A stretch of DNA of 64,000 nt from Candidatus Dadabacteria bacterium (GTDB lineage: Bacteria; Desulfobacterota_D; UBA1144; Nemesobacterales; Nemesobacteraceae), in the NCBI GenBank assembly GCA_951812945.1, contig CATOTB010000005.1:151138-215137 (forward strand), in the 5' to 3' direction. The translations under genes and the position numbers were made by a program. Of this stretch, positions 8,532-18,812 are shown in pieces. Position 1 is the first letter of the stretch, and each line of letters begins with the position of its first letter. The notes under the pieces are model-generated. The model worked only from the letters and a program-made list of their open reading frames with translations, was not told where the DNA came from and did no database searches.

Positions 8532-10145
8532 GTGAAAAGCGCAAAATTTATTTTTGTTACCGGCGGGGTTATGTCTTCTCTGGGAAAAGGTATCTCCGCT
8601 TCTTCAATAGGTTTCCTTCTTGAGTGCTGTGGTCTTCGAGTCACCCTCCAGAAGCTTGATCCCTACATAAACGTTGATCCAGGTACGATGAACCCTTTTG
8701 AGCATGGAGAGGTGTTTGTCACTGATGACGGGGCGGAAACGGATCTTGATCTCGGTCATTACGAAAGATTCACCAAAGCCCAGCTCGGCAAGAAAAACAA
8801 TCTCACAAGCGGCAAGGTCTATGATTCCGTTATCTCCAAGGAGAGGGAAGGCAAGTTTCTCGGCAAAACAGTCCAGGTAATCCCCCACATAACGGATGAA
8901 ATAAAATCCCGCGTGCGTGCCCTTGAGGATGGCAATGACGTGATCATAGTCGAAATCGGCGGCACTGTGGGAGACATAGAAAGTCTTCCTTTCCTCGAGG
9001 CGGTAAGGCAGCTGAGGTCAGACCTAGGCAAGCAGAACACGCTTTTCATCCATCTTACATACGTTCCCTATGTCGCCGCCGCGGGAGAACTGAAAACAAA
9101 ACCTACGCAGCACAGCGTGAAGGAACTTCTCCAGATAGGAATTCAGCCCGACATACTTCTGTGCCGCACCGAGGACAAATTCCTCCTGGAAGACGTCAAG
9201 AGAAAGATAGCTCTTTTCTGCAACATTGAGCAGAGGGCGGTGATTACGGCCAAAGACGTTGAGCACATATATGAAGTTCCGCTTATATACAAAAAAGAGG
9301 GGCTTGCCGAGATAATTGTTGAATATCTGGGCATGTGGACCAAAAAACCCGACATGGGGGAGTGGGAAGAACTTTTTCGAAGAATAAGGAGCGTGGAAAA
9401 GACCGTGCGCATAGCCGTTGTCGGAAAATACGTTTCACATGGAGATGCCTACAAGAGTCTCCACGAAGCCCTTTACCACGGTGGTATAGCCAACGACTCG
9501 ACTGTTGAGATAAAATACGTGGATTCAGAAGAAATGGACGGAACATGTCCTGAGGAGTACTTCTCCGATGTCCACGGGATACTTGTTCCCGGGGGATTCG
9601 GGGAGAGAGGAATTGACGGCAAGGTAGGTGCCACGAAGTACGCCAGGGAGAACGGGATTCCCTTTTTCGGAATCTGTTACGGCATGCAGCTTGCGGTTAT
9701 TGAGTTTTCAAGAAACGTGTGCGGCATGGATGACGCGGATACGACCGAGAACAACGGCGATACTAAGAACCCGGTTATAGACATAATGGAATCGCAGAAG
9801 AATGTAAGCGAGAAGGGCGGAACGATGAGACTCGGGGCCTATCCCTGCGTCATAAAGCCCGAGACCTTGGCAAGCAGCATCTACGGGGATTCCGAGATTT
9901 CCGAAAGACACCGCCACCGGTTTGAAGTGAACAACCGCTACAGGGAAATTCTCGAGTCAAAGGGAATGGTTCTTTGCGGCCTCTCTCCGGATGGGGATCT
10001 GGTTGAAATCATGGAACTTAAGGATCATCCCTGGTTTGTCGGCTGTCAGTTCCACCCCGAATTCAAGTCAAAGCCCCTAAGCGCCCATCCCCTGTTCAGG
10101 GATTTCATAAGAGGGGCGCTTTGGTACAAGGATTCTTCTAACTGA
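8532..10145 (+). CDS. pyrG: CTP synthase
   Basis: The 537-residue enzyme makes CTP from UTP, ATP and glutamine. The N-terminal amidoligase domain begins [20 protein letters not shown] and contains the expected [10 protein letters not shown] and [14 protein letters not shown] motifs. The C-terminal class I glutaminase domain (from about residue 290) carries the nucleophile Cys382 in GICYGMQ and the His/Glu of FHPEFKS. GTG is the only in-frame start before the P-loop. The RNB exoribonuclease gene begins four bases after the stop, so the two are probably cotranscribed. Confidence 0.97.
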   Translation: MKSAKFIFVTGGVMSSLGKGISASSIGFLLECCGLRVTLQKLDPYINVDPGTMNPFEHGEVFVTDDGAETDLDLGHYERFTKAQLGKKNNLTSGKVYDSVISKEREGKFLGKTVQVIPHITDEIKSRVRALEDGNDVIIVEIGGTVGDIESLPFLEAVRQLRSDLGKQNTLFIHLTYVPYVAAAGELKTKPTQHSVKELLQIGIQPDILLCRTEDKFLLEDVKRKIALFCNIEQRAVITAKDVEHIYEVPLIYKKEGLAEIIVEYLGMWTKKPDMGEWEELFRRIRSVEKTVRIAVVGKYVSHGDAYKSLHEALYHGGIANDSTVEIKYVDSEEMDGTCPEEYFSDVHGILVPGGFGERGIDGKVGATKYARENGIPFFGICYGMQLAVIEFSRNVCGMDDADTTENNGDTKNPVIDIMESQKNVSEKGGTMRLGAYPCVIKPETLASSIYGDSEISERHRHRFEVNNRYREILESKGMVLCGLSPDGDLVEIMELKDHPWFVGCQFHPEFKSKPLSAHPLFRDFIRGALWYKDSSN

Positions 10146-10149
10146 TCGA

Positions 10150-12162
10150 ATGTCTCGTTCGATGAATTCCCCCAGCATAAACGAACTTATTGCCTACAGA
10201 AAAAGAAGGGAGCCTGCCCTAGGAGTGGTTCTCTCTGCCCATCCCGATAAGCTCTCCGTTTTCTCAGAAGACGGGAAGCGCTATACGGTTGAACTTAAAA
10301 AAGTTGTACTGCTCACCGGAATAACCGTTCCTGAAACCCTGACTGACTCCGAGAAAAAACTCGAAATGAGAAAATGGAGAAGGGAGCTTGAGGCAAAAAA
10401 AGACTCTGTTGATCTCGAAACATTGTGGCAGTGTGTGGTGGAGGAACAGGAAACCGTAAGCTTTGAGGAAATACTTGATCTGTATTCGGGTACGGAGCAG
10501 GTTTCTTTGGAGCAGAGGTTTCTGCTTTTCTGGGCCGTGGATAAGAACACGGTTTACCTCGCAAGGGGTGAAGACGGCTACCTTGTCCGCTCACGGGATG
10601 ATGTCTCGAGAACACTTCGCACAATCAAACTCAGAGAGGAGCGGGAGGAGAAAGCGCAGGCCGCCGTGAACTGGGTTCGTTCCGTTCTCAGCGGTGAAGC
10701 TCCCCCGGCGGTCGATGAGAGCCATAGTGAATTTCTTGAGTTGATTGAGCGGTACGTCATTGATCTTGACGGCTATGAGCGAGCGAAGGAAGCCAAAGAT
10801 TTTCTCTATGAGGCCGGGCTTAAGGAAGTGGAGTCAGCGGTTGAGTTTCTTATAAAAACGGGTTTCTGGAAAAAAGACGATGACCCTGAATCGAAAAAGA
10901 TCGCCTTTCATTTCAAACACTCGCAAAGGGCGCTTGAAGAAGTCGAGGCTGCTTTGAACGTCCGGGGAGACTTCGAGGGTCTTACGGACAGAACGGATCT
11001 CGAAGTTTTTTCCGTTGACAGTGAAACAACTCAGGATATCGATGACGCCATTTCCTTTGAAACGCACGGGGACAGGATTACCTTGGGAGTCCACATTTCG
11101 AATGTTGCCCATGTTGTAAGCAGGGGATGTTTTCTTGACCAGGGAGCCCTTGAGCGCGCCGAGACGGTTTATTTTCCCGAGGAACGCGTCGATATGTTTC
11201 CCAGGGAGCTTGTGAGCCGCAAACTCAGCCTAACCGCCGGTGATCCCCGGCCTGCGCTCTCTCTCTTCGCCACTTTTAAGACAGAAGACTTCACCTTGAT
11301 CGATTATCGCTTTGAAGTGACGGTTATAAGGGTTTCGAAAAACCTTACCTACGCCGAAGCCACTGAAATATTCCACCATGAGCAGTGGGGAAAATCCCTC
11401 GTGGCCCTCGCTGATTCACTTAGAAGCGGGAGAGTCAACAAAGGGGCTTTTATAGTTCAGCTCCCGGAACTCAAGATCAGGGTCGGGGATCAGGGCGAAA
11501 TATCAGTCGGCAAAGACTACATGGATTCCACCGCCCACAAAGTAGTTTCCGAATGCATGATACTTATGAACCGGCTCTCGGGAGATTTCTTCAGCAGAAA
11601 CGAAGTTCCGGCTCTCTTTCGTTCTCAGACCCAGGAGATTGATCCCGAGGCCAGAGAACTTGACCCAGGAGACCTTCTTTTTCCCGTAAAGGTAATAAAG
11701 CATTTAAAACCCTCCTTTGTTAACTCCACTCCTGAGGTCCACAGGTCTCTGGGAGTTGCCTGCTATGTTCAGATGACCTCCCCGATCAGGAGGTACATGG
11801 ACCTTGTCATGCAGCGCCAGCTTATATCCTGGCTCGAGGAGCAAAAGATCTGTTACTCGGAGAACGAGCTTGAAGACACGAACACGCGGGTGAGTCTTGC
11901 CACCAGGGAAATAAAAAACGCGCAGAGAAGCAGACACAGGTACTGGCTTATCCGCTATCTTCTGGAAAAGGACATAAAGGGGGCGACAGGCTACGTAAGT
12001 TCCAGGGGATATAACGGGTTTAACGTTTATATCCCGGAGTTTCTGGTTGAACTTGCGCTTTCTAACGCAGGCGGCAGGGTTTTCGACATAGGAAGCGAAC
12101 TTTCCCTCTCAATCTGGGCAGCGGATCCTCTCAGAAGAAGGATACGCGTGAGTCCGGCGTAG
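10150..12162 (+). CDS. RNB-domain exoribonuclease (RNase II/R family)
   Basis: The 670-residue protein is a predicted 3'-5' exoribonuclease. The RNB catalytic domain covers roughly residues 270-590. Its acidic metal-binding cluster is SVDSETTQDIDDA (about 287-299), and FALHIS-like VHISNVAHVV, TSPIRRYMDLVMQRQL and SRHRYWLIRYL follow. The N-terminal 250 residues are helical and unlike the cold-shock domains of classical RNase R. The C-terminus has a short S1-like stretch (YVSSRGYNGFNVYIPEFLVE). The layout resembles the short RNase II-like enzymes of cyanobacteria and deltaproteobacteria more than E. coli rnr. It directly follows pyrG. Confidence 0.9.
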   Translation: MSRSMNSPSINELIAYRKRREPALGVVLSAHPDKLSVFSEDGKRYTVELKKVVLLTGITVPETLTDSEKKLEMRKWRRELEAKKDSVDLETLWQCVVEEQETVSFEEILDLYSGTEQVSLEQRFLLFWAVDKNTVYLARGEDGYLVRSRDDVSRTLRTIKLREEREEKAQAAVNWVRSVLSGEAPPAVDESHSEFLELIERYVIDLDGYERAKEAKDFLYEAGLKEVESAVEFLIKTGFWKKDDDPESKKIAFHFKHSQRALEEVEAALNVRGDFEGLTDRTDLEVFSVDSETTQDIDDAISFETHGDRITLGVHISNVAHVVSRGCFLDQGALERAETVYFPEERVDMFPRELVSRKLSLTAGDPRPALSLFATFKTEDFTLIDYRFEVTVIRVSKNLTYAEATEIFHHEQWGKSLVALADSLRSGRVNKGAFIVQLPELKIRVGDQGEISVGKDYMDSTAHKVVSECMILMNRLSGDFFSRNEVPALFRSQTQEIDPEARELDPGDLLFPVKVIKHLKPSFVNSTPEVHRSLGVACYVQMTSPIRRYMDLVMQRQLISWLEEQKICYSENELEDTNTRVSLATREIKNAQRSRHRYWLIRYLLEKDIKGATGYVSSRGYNGFNVYIPEFLVELALSNAGGRVFDIGSELSLSIWAADPLRRRIRVSPA

Positions 12163-12228
12163 TTTCCGGAATGCTGGAACCTTAATTTGAACAGGTATAC
12201 GTTTCTGGACTGGGAAAGGTCGCCCGCT

Positions 12229-13608
12229 TCAGTGCTTTTTTTCAAGAATTCCGAGAATTTCTTCAAGCCTCGAGACCTTCACTCTCGGTTTTCCCCGTTT
12301 TTCGCCTTCTTTCTTTTCAAACGAGTCAACCCGCAGCCATTCATTGTAGGAAATATGCTTTTCTTCAAGCAGATCCTTTATGCTCTCGGCCGAAGTGAGT
12401 TCGGGACGTAGCGTGGTTTCCCTCTCGATGTCCTCGACCATGCAGCTTACGGTTTCGCCGGAGTCGGCCTTGTTCGTGCCGATAACTCCGGTCGGTCCGC
12501 GTTTTATCCACCCTGTGGTGTAGAGTCCTGGAAGCGAGTTGCCGCCCGTTTTGTCAAGCACCCTTCCTTTCTCGTTGGGAATTACCCCCGATCTGTCGTC
12601 AAACGGCACGTCCCGAAGAGGTATTCCCCGATACCCGACGGAGCGAAAAACCAGATCGGCGGAAATCTCTTCGGTCTCGTCCGTGGGTTTGGGTCGAAGG
12701 GAGCCGTCATCGGATCTGTAAAGCCTGTTCTTCACGACTTTGACGCTTTTTACCCTGTTGTCTTCTCCGGCGATTATCTCTATGGGGGAAACCAGAAACC
12801 TTATGATGATTTTTTTCGATTTGGAAGGAACTCTTTCGGAAGCTTTTTTTATAAGCTCTATTTTTGTCTGGGCTGTCCTGTCTGGTTTACGCTCAAGCTC
12901 CTCAAGCGTAAGAGGGTCGGGCTGCGCTTCATCCGGCAAGGTAAGGAGGTCTGCGTCCTCAAGTTTCTCAAGTTCCCGCAGTTCCGGGTTAGTGAAGGCC
13001 GCCTGCGCGGGTCCCCTTCTTCCAAGCATGTGTATTTCCCTTATTCCGCTTTCGGCCAGTTGCTCAAGCGCGTAGTCCGCGATATCCGTTTTTTCCATTT
13101 CCCCCCTTGTGAGGGAGAGAATTCTCGCGACATCCACCGCGACGTTTCCAACTCCGACTATGACGACTTTTTTCCCCGAAAAGTCAAAACCAAGGCCCAT
13201 GTGATCCGGGTGGGTATTGTACCAGCCTACGAATTCCGTTGCCGTGTGGCTTCCGATTATGCCCTCTCCCGGTATTCCCATTTTTCTGTCGGTCTGGGCC
13301 CCTGTTGCGAAAACTATCTGGTGGTAACGACTACGCAGGTCTTCAATCGTTAAGTGTTTTCCGAACTCTACAAGCCCGAAAAACCTGAACTGGGGATTTG
13401 ATGCGATTTTATCATAAACCCTGGCTACGCTCTTTATCTTCTGGTGGTCGGGAGCCACGCCGCTTCTAACGAGACCGTGGGGAGTCGGGAGTTTTTCGAA
13501 CATGTCCATGAAAACGCGGTCGCCGAGTTTTTTCTGCAGATGGTCGGCCGCGTAGAAAGCCGCGGGTCCCGATCCTACGATAGCAACTTTTATTGATTCA
13601 AGGCTCAT
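12229..13608 (-). CDS. Ferredoxin--NADP reductase, adrenodoxin-reductase type
   Basis: The 459-residue flavoprotein should shuttle electrons between NADPH and a ferredoxin. The FAD-binding dinucleotide motif VGSGPAAFYAADHL (residues 11-24), TPHGLVRSGVAPDH and ATGAQTDR are typical of the FprA/adrenodoxin reductase family. A second nucleotide motif, VGVGNVAVDVARIL (about 151-164), binds NADPH, and GWIKRGPTGVIGTNK precedes the C-terminus. Length matches the mycobacterial FprA type. A TATAAT box ends nine bases upstream of the ATG, which would give a nearly leaderless transcript. It converges with the RNB gene on the left and is divergent from ptsP. Confidence 0.93.
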   Translation of the reverse strand: MSLESIKVAIVGSGPAAFYAADHLQKKLGDRVFMDMFEKLPTPHGLVRSGVAPDHQKIKSVARVYDKIASNPQFRFFGLVEFGKHLTIEDLRSRYHQIVFATGAQTDRKMGIPGEGIIGSHTATEFVGWYNTHPDHMGLGFDFSGKKVVIVGVGNVAVDVARILSLTRGEMEKTDIADYALEQLAESGIREIHMLGRRGPAQAAFTNPELRELEKLEDADLLTLPDEAQPDPLTLEELERKPDRTAQTKIELIKKASERVPSKSKKIIIRFLVSPIEIIAGEDNRVKSVKVVKNRLYRSDDGSLRPKPTDETEEISADLVFRSVGYRGIPLRDVPFDDRSGVIPNEKGRVLDKTGGNSLPGLYTTGWIKRGPTGVIGTNKADSGETVSCMVEDIERETTLRPELTSAESIKDLLEEKHISYNEWLRVDSFEKKEGEKRGKPRVKVSRLEEILGILEKKH

Positions 13609-13617
13609 GCCGTGGGA

Positions 13618-13623
13618 ATTATA
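13618..13623 (-). promoter_or_regulatory. Predicted -10 box directly upstream of the FprA-type gene
   Basis: Reading leftward, GCGTATATAATTCCC contains a perfect TATAAT whose end is only nine bases from the ATG. If used, transcription would start within a few bases of the start codon. Confidence 0.45.
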
Positions 13624-13728
13624 TACGCAATATTTTATAAATCTATTTCCGCGAGGGCTTTTTTCTTTCAGTTTTTCTGGGGATATTTCCCCGTTTCCCT
13701 TTTTTCCGCTGACTGCACATGATGGTGG

Positions 13729-13734
13729 TATAAT
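13729..13734 (+). promoter_or_regulatory. Predicted extended -10 box upstream of ptsP
   Basis: TGG immediately precedes TATAAT, forming an extended -10, about 30 bases before the ATG at 13767. No convincing -35 is visible, as is common for extended -10 promoters. Confidence 0.5.
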
Positions 13735-13766
13735 ACTAATTCCCTTTTGTGTGGTGGAGTGACCTG

Positions 13767-16061
13767 ATGATTGTTAAAGACCGTACAGAGCCAGAGCATT
13801 TTCATCTCAAAGTGGTTCACGAGATAAGCGACCTGATCAACAAGTCCGTAGGTCTCAATACCGTCTTGGGCAGGGTAGTCAGAAAGATCTCTTCCTCTCT
13901 TCACTACGATGTTGTCTCCATATATGTCTGGGACGATTCAAAAGAGGTTCTCCGCCTCGCCGCTAACAGGGGTCTTCAGGTTAAGCCGAAAAGCGATATC
14001 TTTTTGCGTTCGGATGAAGGTCTTACCGGAGTGGTTCATAAAACGAAGGTTCCTCTGATCGCCATGCCGGCTTCAGAGCATCCGAATTACAAGTATTTCC
14101 CCGAAATAGGCGAAGAGGAATACGAAAGCTACATCGGCGTTCCCATAATGCTCCACGACGTGTGTGTCGGGGTGCTTGTGGGCCAGAACAGGACCCCGAT
14201 GCAGATAACCCCGGCCGAACAGACTCTTTTTCAAATCATAGCTTTGCGGCTCGCGGGGGTTCTTGAAGTTGCAAACACCCTGGACCGCTTAAAACCCCCG
14301 TCCATTGTAAAGCACGAGACGACAACCTATCAGGGAAAAGGAGTTTCTGAGGGGATAGCTGTCGGGAAGGCGGTTACCTTCCGCGGGCTTTTCCGCCGGA
14401 TGTCTACGATGGAGATGATGGCCCGCGCTCCCAGGATCGAGAAAAGAAGAGTTAGAAATTCCATAAAAAACATATCTCAAGACCTTAAAAACACTATTAA
14501 GAAAATGGATTCTGAGGGCAAGCTCTCGAAAAACGAAGTGGATATTTTCCGTTCACATCTGATGATAGTGGATAGCCGCGACATGGAGAAAGGAACCGGC
14601 GAGCTCATAGATGAAAAGAAAATTTCGGCCGAGGCTGCGGTGGTTGAGTATCTTGAATCCCAGGCATCGCGTTTTGAATCCCTGCCGGATTCCTACATGA
14701 GGGAGAGGGCCCATGATTTCAGGGATATAGGCGAGAGGATCCTCCGGGACCTTACCCATTCAAAAGACGAGAAGATTTCCGCCTCCGCCGACGGAGAGCC
14801 CCTGATACTTGTCGCGAGGGAGATAGGGGTGTCTTTTGTTACGGCCGTTGAGGGAGAAGTCGGGGGAATGGTGCTCGAAAAAGGCGGAGAGACCTCTCAC
14901 GCGATCATAATAGCGAAATCGCTTGGGATTCCGGTAGTTGTGGGCATAGACAACATCGTGAACCTGGTTCATCCCGGTGAGGACATGATAGTTGACGGAA
15001 GAAGCGGCTTTATTTTCACAAACCCCGACCAGGTGCTGAAGGATGAGTATCTGGCCATGCACCAAAGAGCGATCAAGCTCCGCCACTTCATAGAGACCGA
15101 AGCCATAAAAAGCACAGGCACCGGTGTTGACGTCGAGATAACGGCGAATGTCGGGATTCCGGCCGATGTAGAAGTGGCTAAGCGTTACGGCATCAAAAAC
15201 GCGGGACTTTTCAGGACGGAGTTTGCCTTCGCGCGGTTTAAGAAGTGGCCTAGCGTGAGGTCCCAGCTGAAGATATACAAGGAGATTTCAGGCAGCTTTG
15301 AGGGGGAAGTGACGATCAGGACGCTTGACGTGGGTTCTGACAAGACACTTTCCTATCTCAAAATGCCCAAGGAAGAGAACCCACTTCTTGGCCTTCGGTC
15401 AATCCGCTTTTCAATGGAGTATCTGGATCTTTTCAGGGATCAGGTGAAATCCATTTTGCTGGCGGCGAAAAAAGGGGGGAATTTCAGAATCCTTTTGCCC
15501 ATGGTTTCAAATGTCTGGGAGGTTGAGACCGCGGCGCAGATAATTGAAGAACTGTCCGCCGAAGTGAGTCTCCATCGCCATGACATACCGAAACTCGGAA
15601 TAATGATGGAGGTCCCGGCCCTTGCGTATCAGTTCGGGGATTACGCGGATTTAATAGATTTTGTTTCCATCGGGACAAACGACCTTATACAGTATCTGCT
15701 CGCGGTTGATAGAAATTCAAACGCGGTCGGACATCTTTACTCGGCTTTTCATCCTTCGGTGGTGAGAATGCTGGATTTTACGAGAGAGCAGGTTATCTCA
15801 AGCGGAAAGAAACTTAACATCTGCGGAGAAATAGCGGGAGTTCCTTCCGGCACCCTGCTGATACTGGCTCTTGGCTACCGTCACCTGAGCGTTTCCCCGC
15901 TTCGGTTTCCGTACGTGAAATTTCTTTCTGACAGACTTTCAGAGCAGATGCTTGAGGAAATCAGGTCGCACGTACTGCTGCTCACGAAAGAATCTGACAT
16001 AGAGAGGTACTTAAAGGACGTTCTTAACTCGATAAACCCGATGTTGCTCGAAGCAGAGTAG
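13767..16061 (+). CDS. ptsP: GAF-domain phosphoenolpyruvate-protein phosphotransferase (EI-Ntr)
   Basis: The 764-residue enzyme autophosphorylates from PEP and would phosphorylate an NPr/HPr protein. A GAF domain occupies about residues 15-170 (FHLKVVHEISDLINKSVGLN to LFQIIALRLAGVLEVAN). The HPr-binding helical part and the swivelling His domain follow, with active-site His378 in GGETSHAIIIAKSLG. The C-terminal PEP-binding barrel contains GLFRTEFAF, LDVGSDKTL, SIGTNDLIQYLLAVDR and the catalytic-loop Cys in NICGEIAG. A GTG at 13749 would add six residues, but the ATG at 13767 has GGAG seven bases upstream and is preferred. The M50 protease gene starts three bases after the stop. No other PTS gene is nearby. 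Confidence 0.94.
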   Translation: MIVKDRTEPEHFHLKVVHEISDLINKSVGLNTVLGRVVRKISSSLHYDVVSIYVWDDSKEVLRLAANRGLQVKPKSDIFLRSDEGLTGVVHKTKVPLIAMPASEHPNYKYFPEIGEEEYESYIGVPIMLHDVCVGVLVGQNRTPMQITPAEQTLFQIIALRLAGVLEVANTLDRLKPPSIVKHETTTYQGKGVSEGIAVGKAVTFRGLFRRMSTMEMMARAPRIEKRRVRNSIKNISQDLKNTIKKMDSEGKLSKNEVDIFRSHLMIVDSRDMEKGTGELIDEKKISAEAAVVEYLESQASRFESLPDSYMRERAHDFRDIGERILRDLTHSKDEKISASADGEPLILVAREIGVSFVTAVEGEVGGMVLEKGGETSHAIIIAKSLGIPVVVGIDNIVNLVHPGEDMIVDGRSGFIFTNPDQVLKDEYLAMHQRAIKLRHFIETEAIKSTGTGVDVEITANVGIPADVEVAKRYGIKNAGLFRTEFAFARFKKWPSVRSQLKIYKEISGSFEGEVTIRTLDVGSDKTLSYLKMPKEENPLLGLRSIRFSMEYLDLFRDQVKSILLAAKKGGNFRILLPMVSNVWEVETAAQIIEELSAEVSLHRHDIPKLGIMMEVPALAYQFGDYADLIDFVSIGTNDLIQYLLAVDRNSNAVGHLYSAFHPSVVRMLDFTREQVISSGKKLNICGEIAGVPSGTLLILALGYRHLSVSPLRFPYVKFLSDRLSEQMLEEIRSHVLLLTKESDIERYLKDVLNSINPMLLEAE

Positions 16062-16063
16062 CC

Positions 16064-16990
16064 ATGATCAATAGATCTACTGTTATCCCACTGGTGCTTT
16101 TTGTCCTTACCGCGGCCACCACCTTTCTCTCCGGTTACATGATAAGCGGAACCTATACCGGCGGGGTCCTTTTTTCGCTTTCTCTGGTGGCTATTCTAGG
16201 AGCCCATGAGATGGGGCATTACTTTTACGGCAGAAAATACGGCGTCTCAATAACTCTTCCCTGGTTTATTCCCGCTCCTCCTTTTCTCTCTCCGATCGGG
16301 ACGTTTGGGGCGTTTATACGGATAAGATCCCGTATACGCGGCCGGAAGGAACTTTTTGACATAGGGGTTGCCGGTCCCATAGCCGGCGTGGTGGTAGCTC
16401 TTCCCGTCCTGTTTGTCGGACTGCTTTTCTCAGATGTGGTCGCTTTGGATTCCGAGAGGTTCTCCGAGATGCAAACGGCCATGTCTCTTGGTAATTCTCT
16501 TGTATTCGCTCTTTTTTCGAAAATAGCCGTCGGGGAAGTCGCCCAGGGATCCGAACTTTTGCTACACCCGGTCGCGTTTGCCGGATGGATAGGCCTTTTC
16601 GTGACCGTCTTGAACCTTATGCCCGCGGGACAGCTCGACGGAGGGCATATCGTGTACTGCGTCTTCCCGGCGGAGTGGCATAAGACTATATCGGTTGCTA
16701 CGGTTATTTTCCTCGTGATAATGGGAGTGGGAACGGCGCCTCTGGCGGATTTTGCGAATTATCTGGGCTTGTGGGTGTTTGCCGGTCTTCCTGAGTGGCT
16801 TATGTTTGAGGGCTGGGTCGGCTGGCTTTTCTGGGCGATACTGCTTCTGGTGATCGGGACGTCACATCCTCCGACCCTCTCAAGCGATACAGAGATTGGT
16901 GCGGGGAGAAAGGCGCTTGCCTTGCTCTCGCTGCTTATTTTTATTTCCTGTCTTACCCCTGTTCCCATCAGTATCGTGGAGTTCGGTTAG
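16064..16990 (+). CDS. Site-2 protease family (M50) membrane metalloprotease
   Basis: The 308-residue integral membrane protein has six to seven hydrophobic segments. The zinc motif is HEMGH (His48, Glu49, His52), and the third ligand is Asp192 in NLMPAGQLDGGH. PAPPFLSPIGTFGAFIRIRS between them matches the EGY1/S2P-like M50 subgroup without a PDZ domain. It should cleave a substrate within the membrane; the substrate is unknown. It lies three bases after ptsP, suggesting cotranscription. The frame is intact. Confidence 0.9.
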   Translation: MINRSTVIPLVLFVLTAATTFLSGYMISGTYTGGVLFSLSLVAILGAHEMGHYFYGRKYGVSITLPWFIPAPPFLSPIGTFGAFIRIRSRIRGRKELFDIGVAGPIAGVVVALPVLFVGLLFSDVVALDSERFSEMQTAMSLGNSLVFALFSKIAVGEVAQGSELLLHPVAFAGWIGLFVTVLNLMPAGQLDGGHIVYCVFPAEWHKTISVATVIFLVIMGVGTAPLADFANYLGLWVFAGLPEWLMFEGWVGWLFWAILLLVIGTSHPPTLSSDTEIGAGRKALALLSLLIFISCLTPVPISIVEFG

Positions 16991-17019
16991 ACAGTTTTGC
17001 GTTTAGTTGAAAAACCTGT

Positions 17020-17025
17020 TACAAT
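17020..17025 (+). promoter_or_regulatory. Predicted extended -10 box upstream of gltA
   Basis: TGT followed by TACAAT gives an extended -10, with a partial -35 (TTGCGT) 17 bases upstream. The leader to the gltA start codon is about 120 bases, with no clear conserved RNA structure. Confidence 0.4.
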
Positions 17026-17149
17026 CACCCCGATTAGTTGGATTGATTCTGAAGGTGTTGGAGTAATAACCAGGGTGGTTTACATACGGAATCCAATTCA
17101 GCTGGCAACTTGATTTAAACAACTTCACTATATTGCGAGGAGATTACAA

Positions 17150-18448
17150 ATGCCTAAGAACACTTTGTCTGTTACAGATAACAGGACAGGCAAGACATAC
17201 GAACTTGCTATAGACAACGACACCATAAAAGCCACTGACCTTCGCCAGATAAGGGTTAAGGACGAAGACTTTGGCATGATGAGCTATGACCCGGCTTTCG
17301 GGAACACCGCTTCATGCAAAAGCAAGGTCACCTTCATTGACGGAGAAAAGGGAATTCTGAGGTACAGGGGATACCCGATAGAAGATCTGGCGAAAAAAAG
17401 CAACTTCCTCGAAGTCGCCTATCTCCTTATTCACGGTGAGTTGCCCAACAAATCAGAGTACGACAGTTGGGTTCACGACATAACGCATCATACCTACGTG
17501 CATGAAAACATAAGGAAGCTCATGGACGGATTCCGCTACGACGCGCATCCGATGGGCATGTTGCTTGCAACTGTCGGAGCCCTCTCGACCTTCTATCCGG
17601 ATGCAAAAGACATATTCGATACCGACGTGCAGAAGCTTGAGATGAGAAGGCTTATAGCGAAGACGCCTACCATAGCCGGGTTTTCTTACAGGCATATCAT
17701 GGGTCTTCCATATGTATATCCCGACAACGAACTCAGCTACGCCGGGAATTTCCTCTCAATGATGTTCAAGATGACCGAGGCCAAGTATGAGCCGAATCCG
17801 GCGATAGAGAAGGCTATAGATGTTCTTTTCATCCTCCATGCCGACCACGAGCAGAACTGCAGCACGAGCGCGATGAGAAACGTCGCAAGCTCCCATCCGG
17901 ATTCTTACTCCGCAGCCGCCGCGGCGATTGCCGCCCTGTACGGTCCTCTTCACGGCGGAGCGAACGAAGCGGTGCTTGAAATGCTTGCCGACATAGGTTC
18001 GGTTGACAAGATCCCGCAGTACATAGAAAGGGCCAAGAAAGGAGAATTCAGGCTCATGGGCTTCGGGCACAGAGTGTACAAGGCTTACGACCCGAGAGCG
18101 GCGATAATAAAGGATATAGCCCACGACGTGTTTGAAGTCACCGGGAAAAATCCTCTGCTCGACATAGCGCTTGAGCTTGAGAGAATAGCCCTTGAAGACG
18201 ATTATTTCGTAAGAAGAAGGCTTTATCCGAACGTTGACTTCTATTCTGGACTCATATACCAGAGCATAGGTCTTCCCACGAGCATGTTCACCGTCCTTTT
18301 CGCGATAGCGAGAATGGCCGGGTGGCTTGCCCAGTGGCTCGAACTGCTGAACGATCCCGAAACCAGAATTGCGAGGCCTAGGCAGGTTTACCTGGGAGAG
18401 GACGAGAGAAAATACGTGGCGATGAGCAGAAGACGTAAGAAGAAGTAG
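17150..18448 (+). CDS. gltA: Citrate synthase
   Basis: The 432-residue enzyme condenses acetyl-CoA and oxaloacetate, entering the TCA cycle. It is the long, hexameric Gram-negative type: residues 1-60 form the small N-terminal beta domain with a GMMSYDPAFGNTASCKSKVT segment. Catalytic regions are HADHEQNCSTSAMR, YGPLHGGANEAVL and FGHRVYKAYDPRA (conserved His), with RRRLYPNVDFYSG supplying the late Asp. AGGAG lies before the ATG. It is monocistronic, with a possible promoter at 17020. Confidence 0.97.
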   Translation: MPKNTLSVTDNRTGKTYELAIDNDTIKATDLRQIRVKDEDFGMMSYDPAFGNTASCKSKVTFIDGEKGILRYRGYPIEDLAKKSNFLEVAYLLIHGELPNKSEYDSWVHDITHHTYVHENIRKLMDGFRYDAHPMGMLLATVGALSTFYPDAKDIFDTDVQKLEMRRLIAKTPTIAGFSYRHIMGLPYVYPDNELSYAGNFLSMMFKMTEAKYEPNPAIEKAIDVLFILHADHEQNCSTSAMRNVASSHPDSYSAAAAAIAALYGPLHGGANEAVLEMLADIGSVDKIPQYIERAKKGEFRLMGFGHRVYKAYDPRAAIIKDIAHDVFEVTGKNPLLDIALELERIALEDDYFVRRRLYPNVDFYSGLIYQSIGLPTSMFTVLFAIARMAGWLAQWLELLNDPETRIARPRQVYLGEDERKYVAMSRRRKKK

Positions 18449-18620
18449 TTGACCAACCTTACGAAATGTCTTCTGGGCATTTCCTAGAACTTTTTCGAGT
18501 TGCTCCACACAGGAAAGTTGATTTCACTGCAAGTGCGTTCTACTTCCTCTATCTCTTTTTTAGAGAGGGATAGGATTTTATACTGTAGAGAGAGGGCCCT
18601 GAGGGGCTCTCAAGGAAGAT

Positions 18621-18812
18621 ATGATGAACGATAGAGGAATAAAAACACTTGTTTGGGCTCTCTACTGGCCCGTCTTGCTGCTACTATTTTTCTTTGCCTG
18701 GCTTTTTCCACAGAGCAAGGAGGAGGCAAAAAAGACAGAGGCCTGGGCGGAGGCTCTACGCTTAGAGCAGACAGACTCTCTTTTGTTTGGGGAGATCCAT
18801 AGAAAGTATTGA
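18621..18812 (+). CDS. Small single-span membrane protein
   Basis: A 63-residue ORF begins with two Met codons, and AAGGAAG is correctly spaced just upstream. Residues 10-30 form one hydrophobic segment (LVWALYWPVLLLLFFFAWLF), followed by a charged amphipathic tail rich in Lys and Glu. No family is recognised. A GC-rich hairpin (GAGAGGGCCC ... GGGGCTCTC) sits right before the ribosome-binding site and could affect translation. It lies alone between gltA and the amidohydrolase gene. Coding is likely but not certain. Confidence 0.5.
   Translation: MMNDRGIKTLVWALYWPVLLLLFFFAWLFPQSKEEAKKTEAWAEALRLEQTDSLLFGEIHRKY

Noticed and set aside
13749..13766. GTG start for ptsP six codons upstream
   Set aside because: The ATG at 13767 has a better-placed GGAG, and the extra residues overlap that ribosome-binding site.
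18540..18572. Imperfect CCTCTATCTCT/AGAGAGGGATAGG dyad after gltA
   Set aside because: Possible terminator, but the stem has mismatches and the following T run is weak, so I did not list it.
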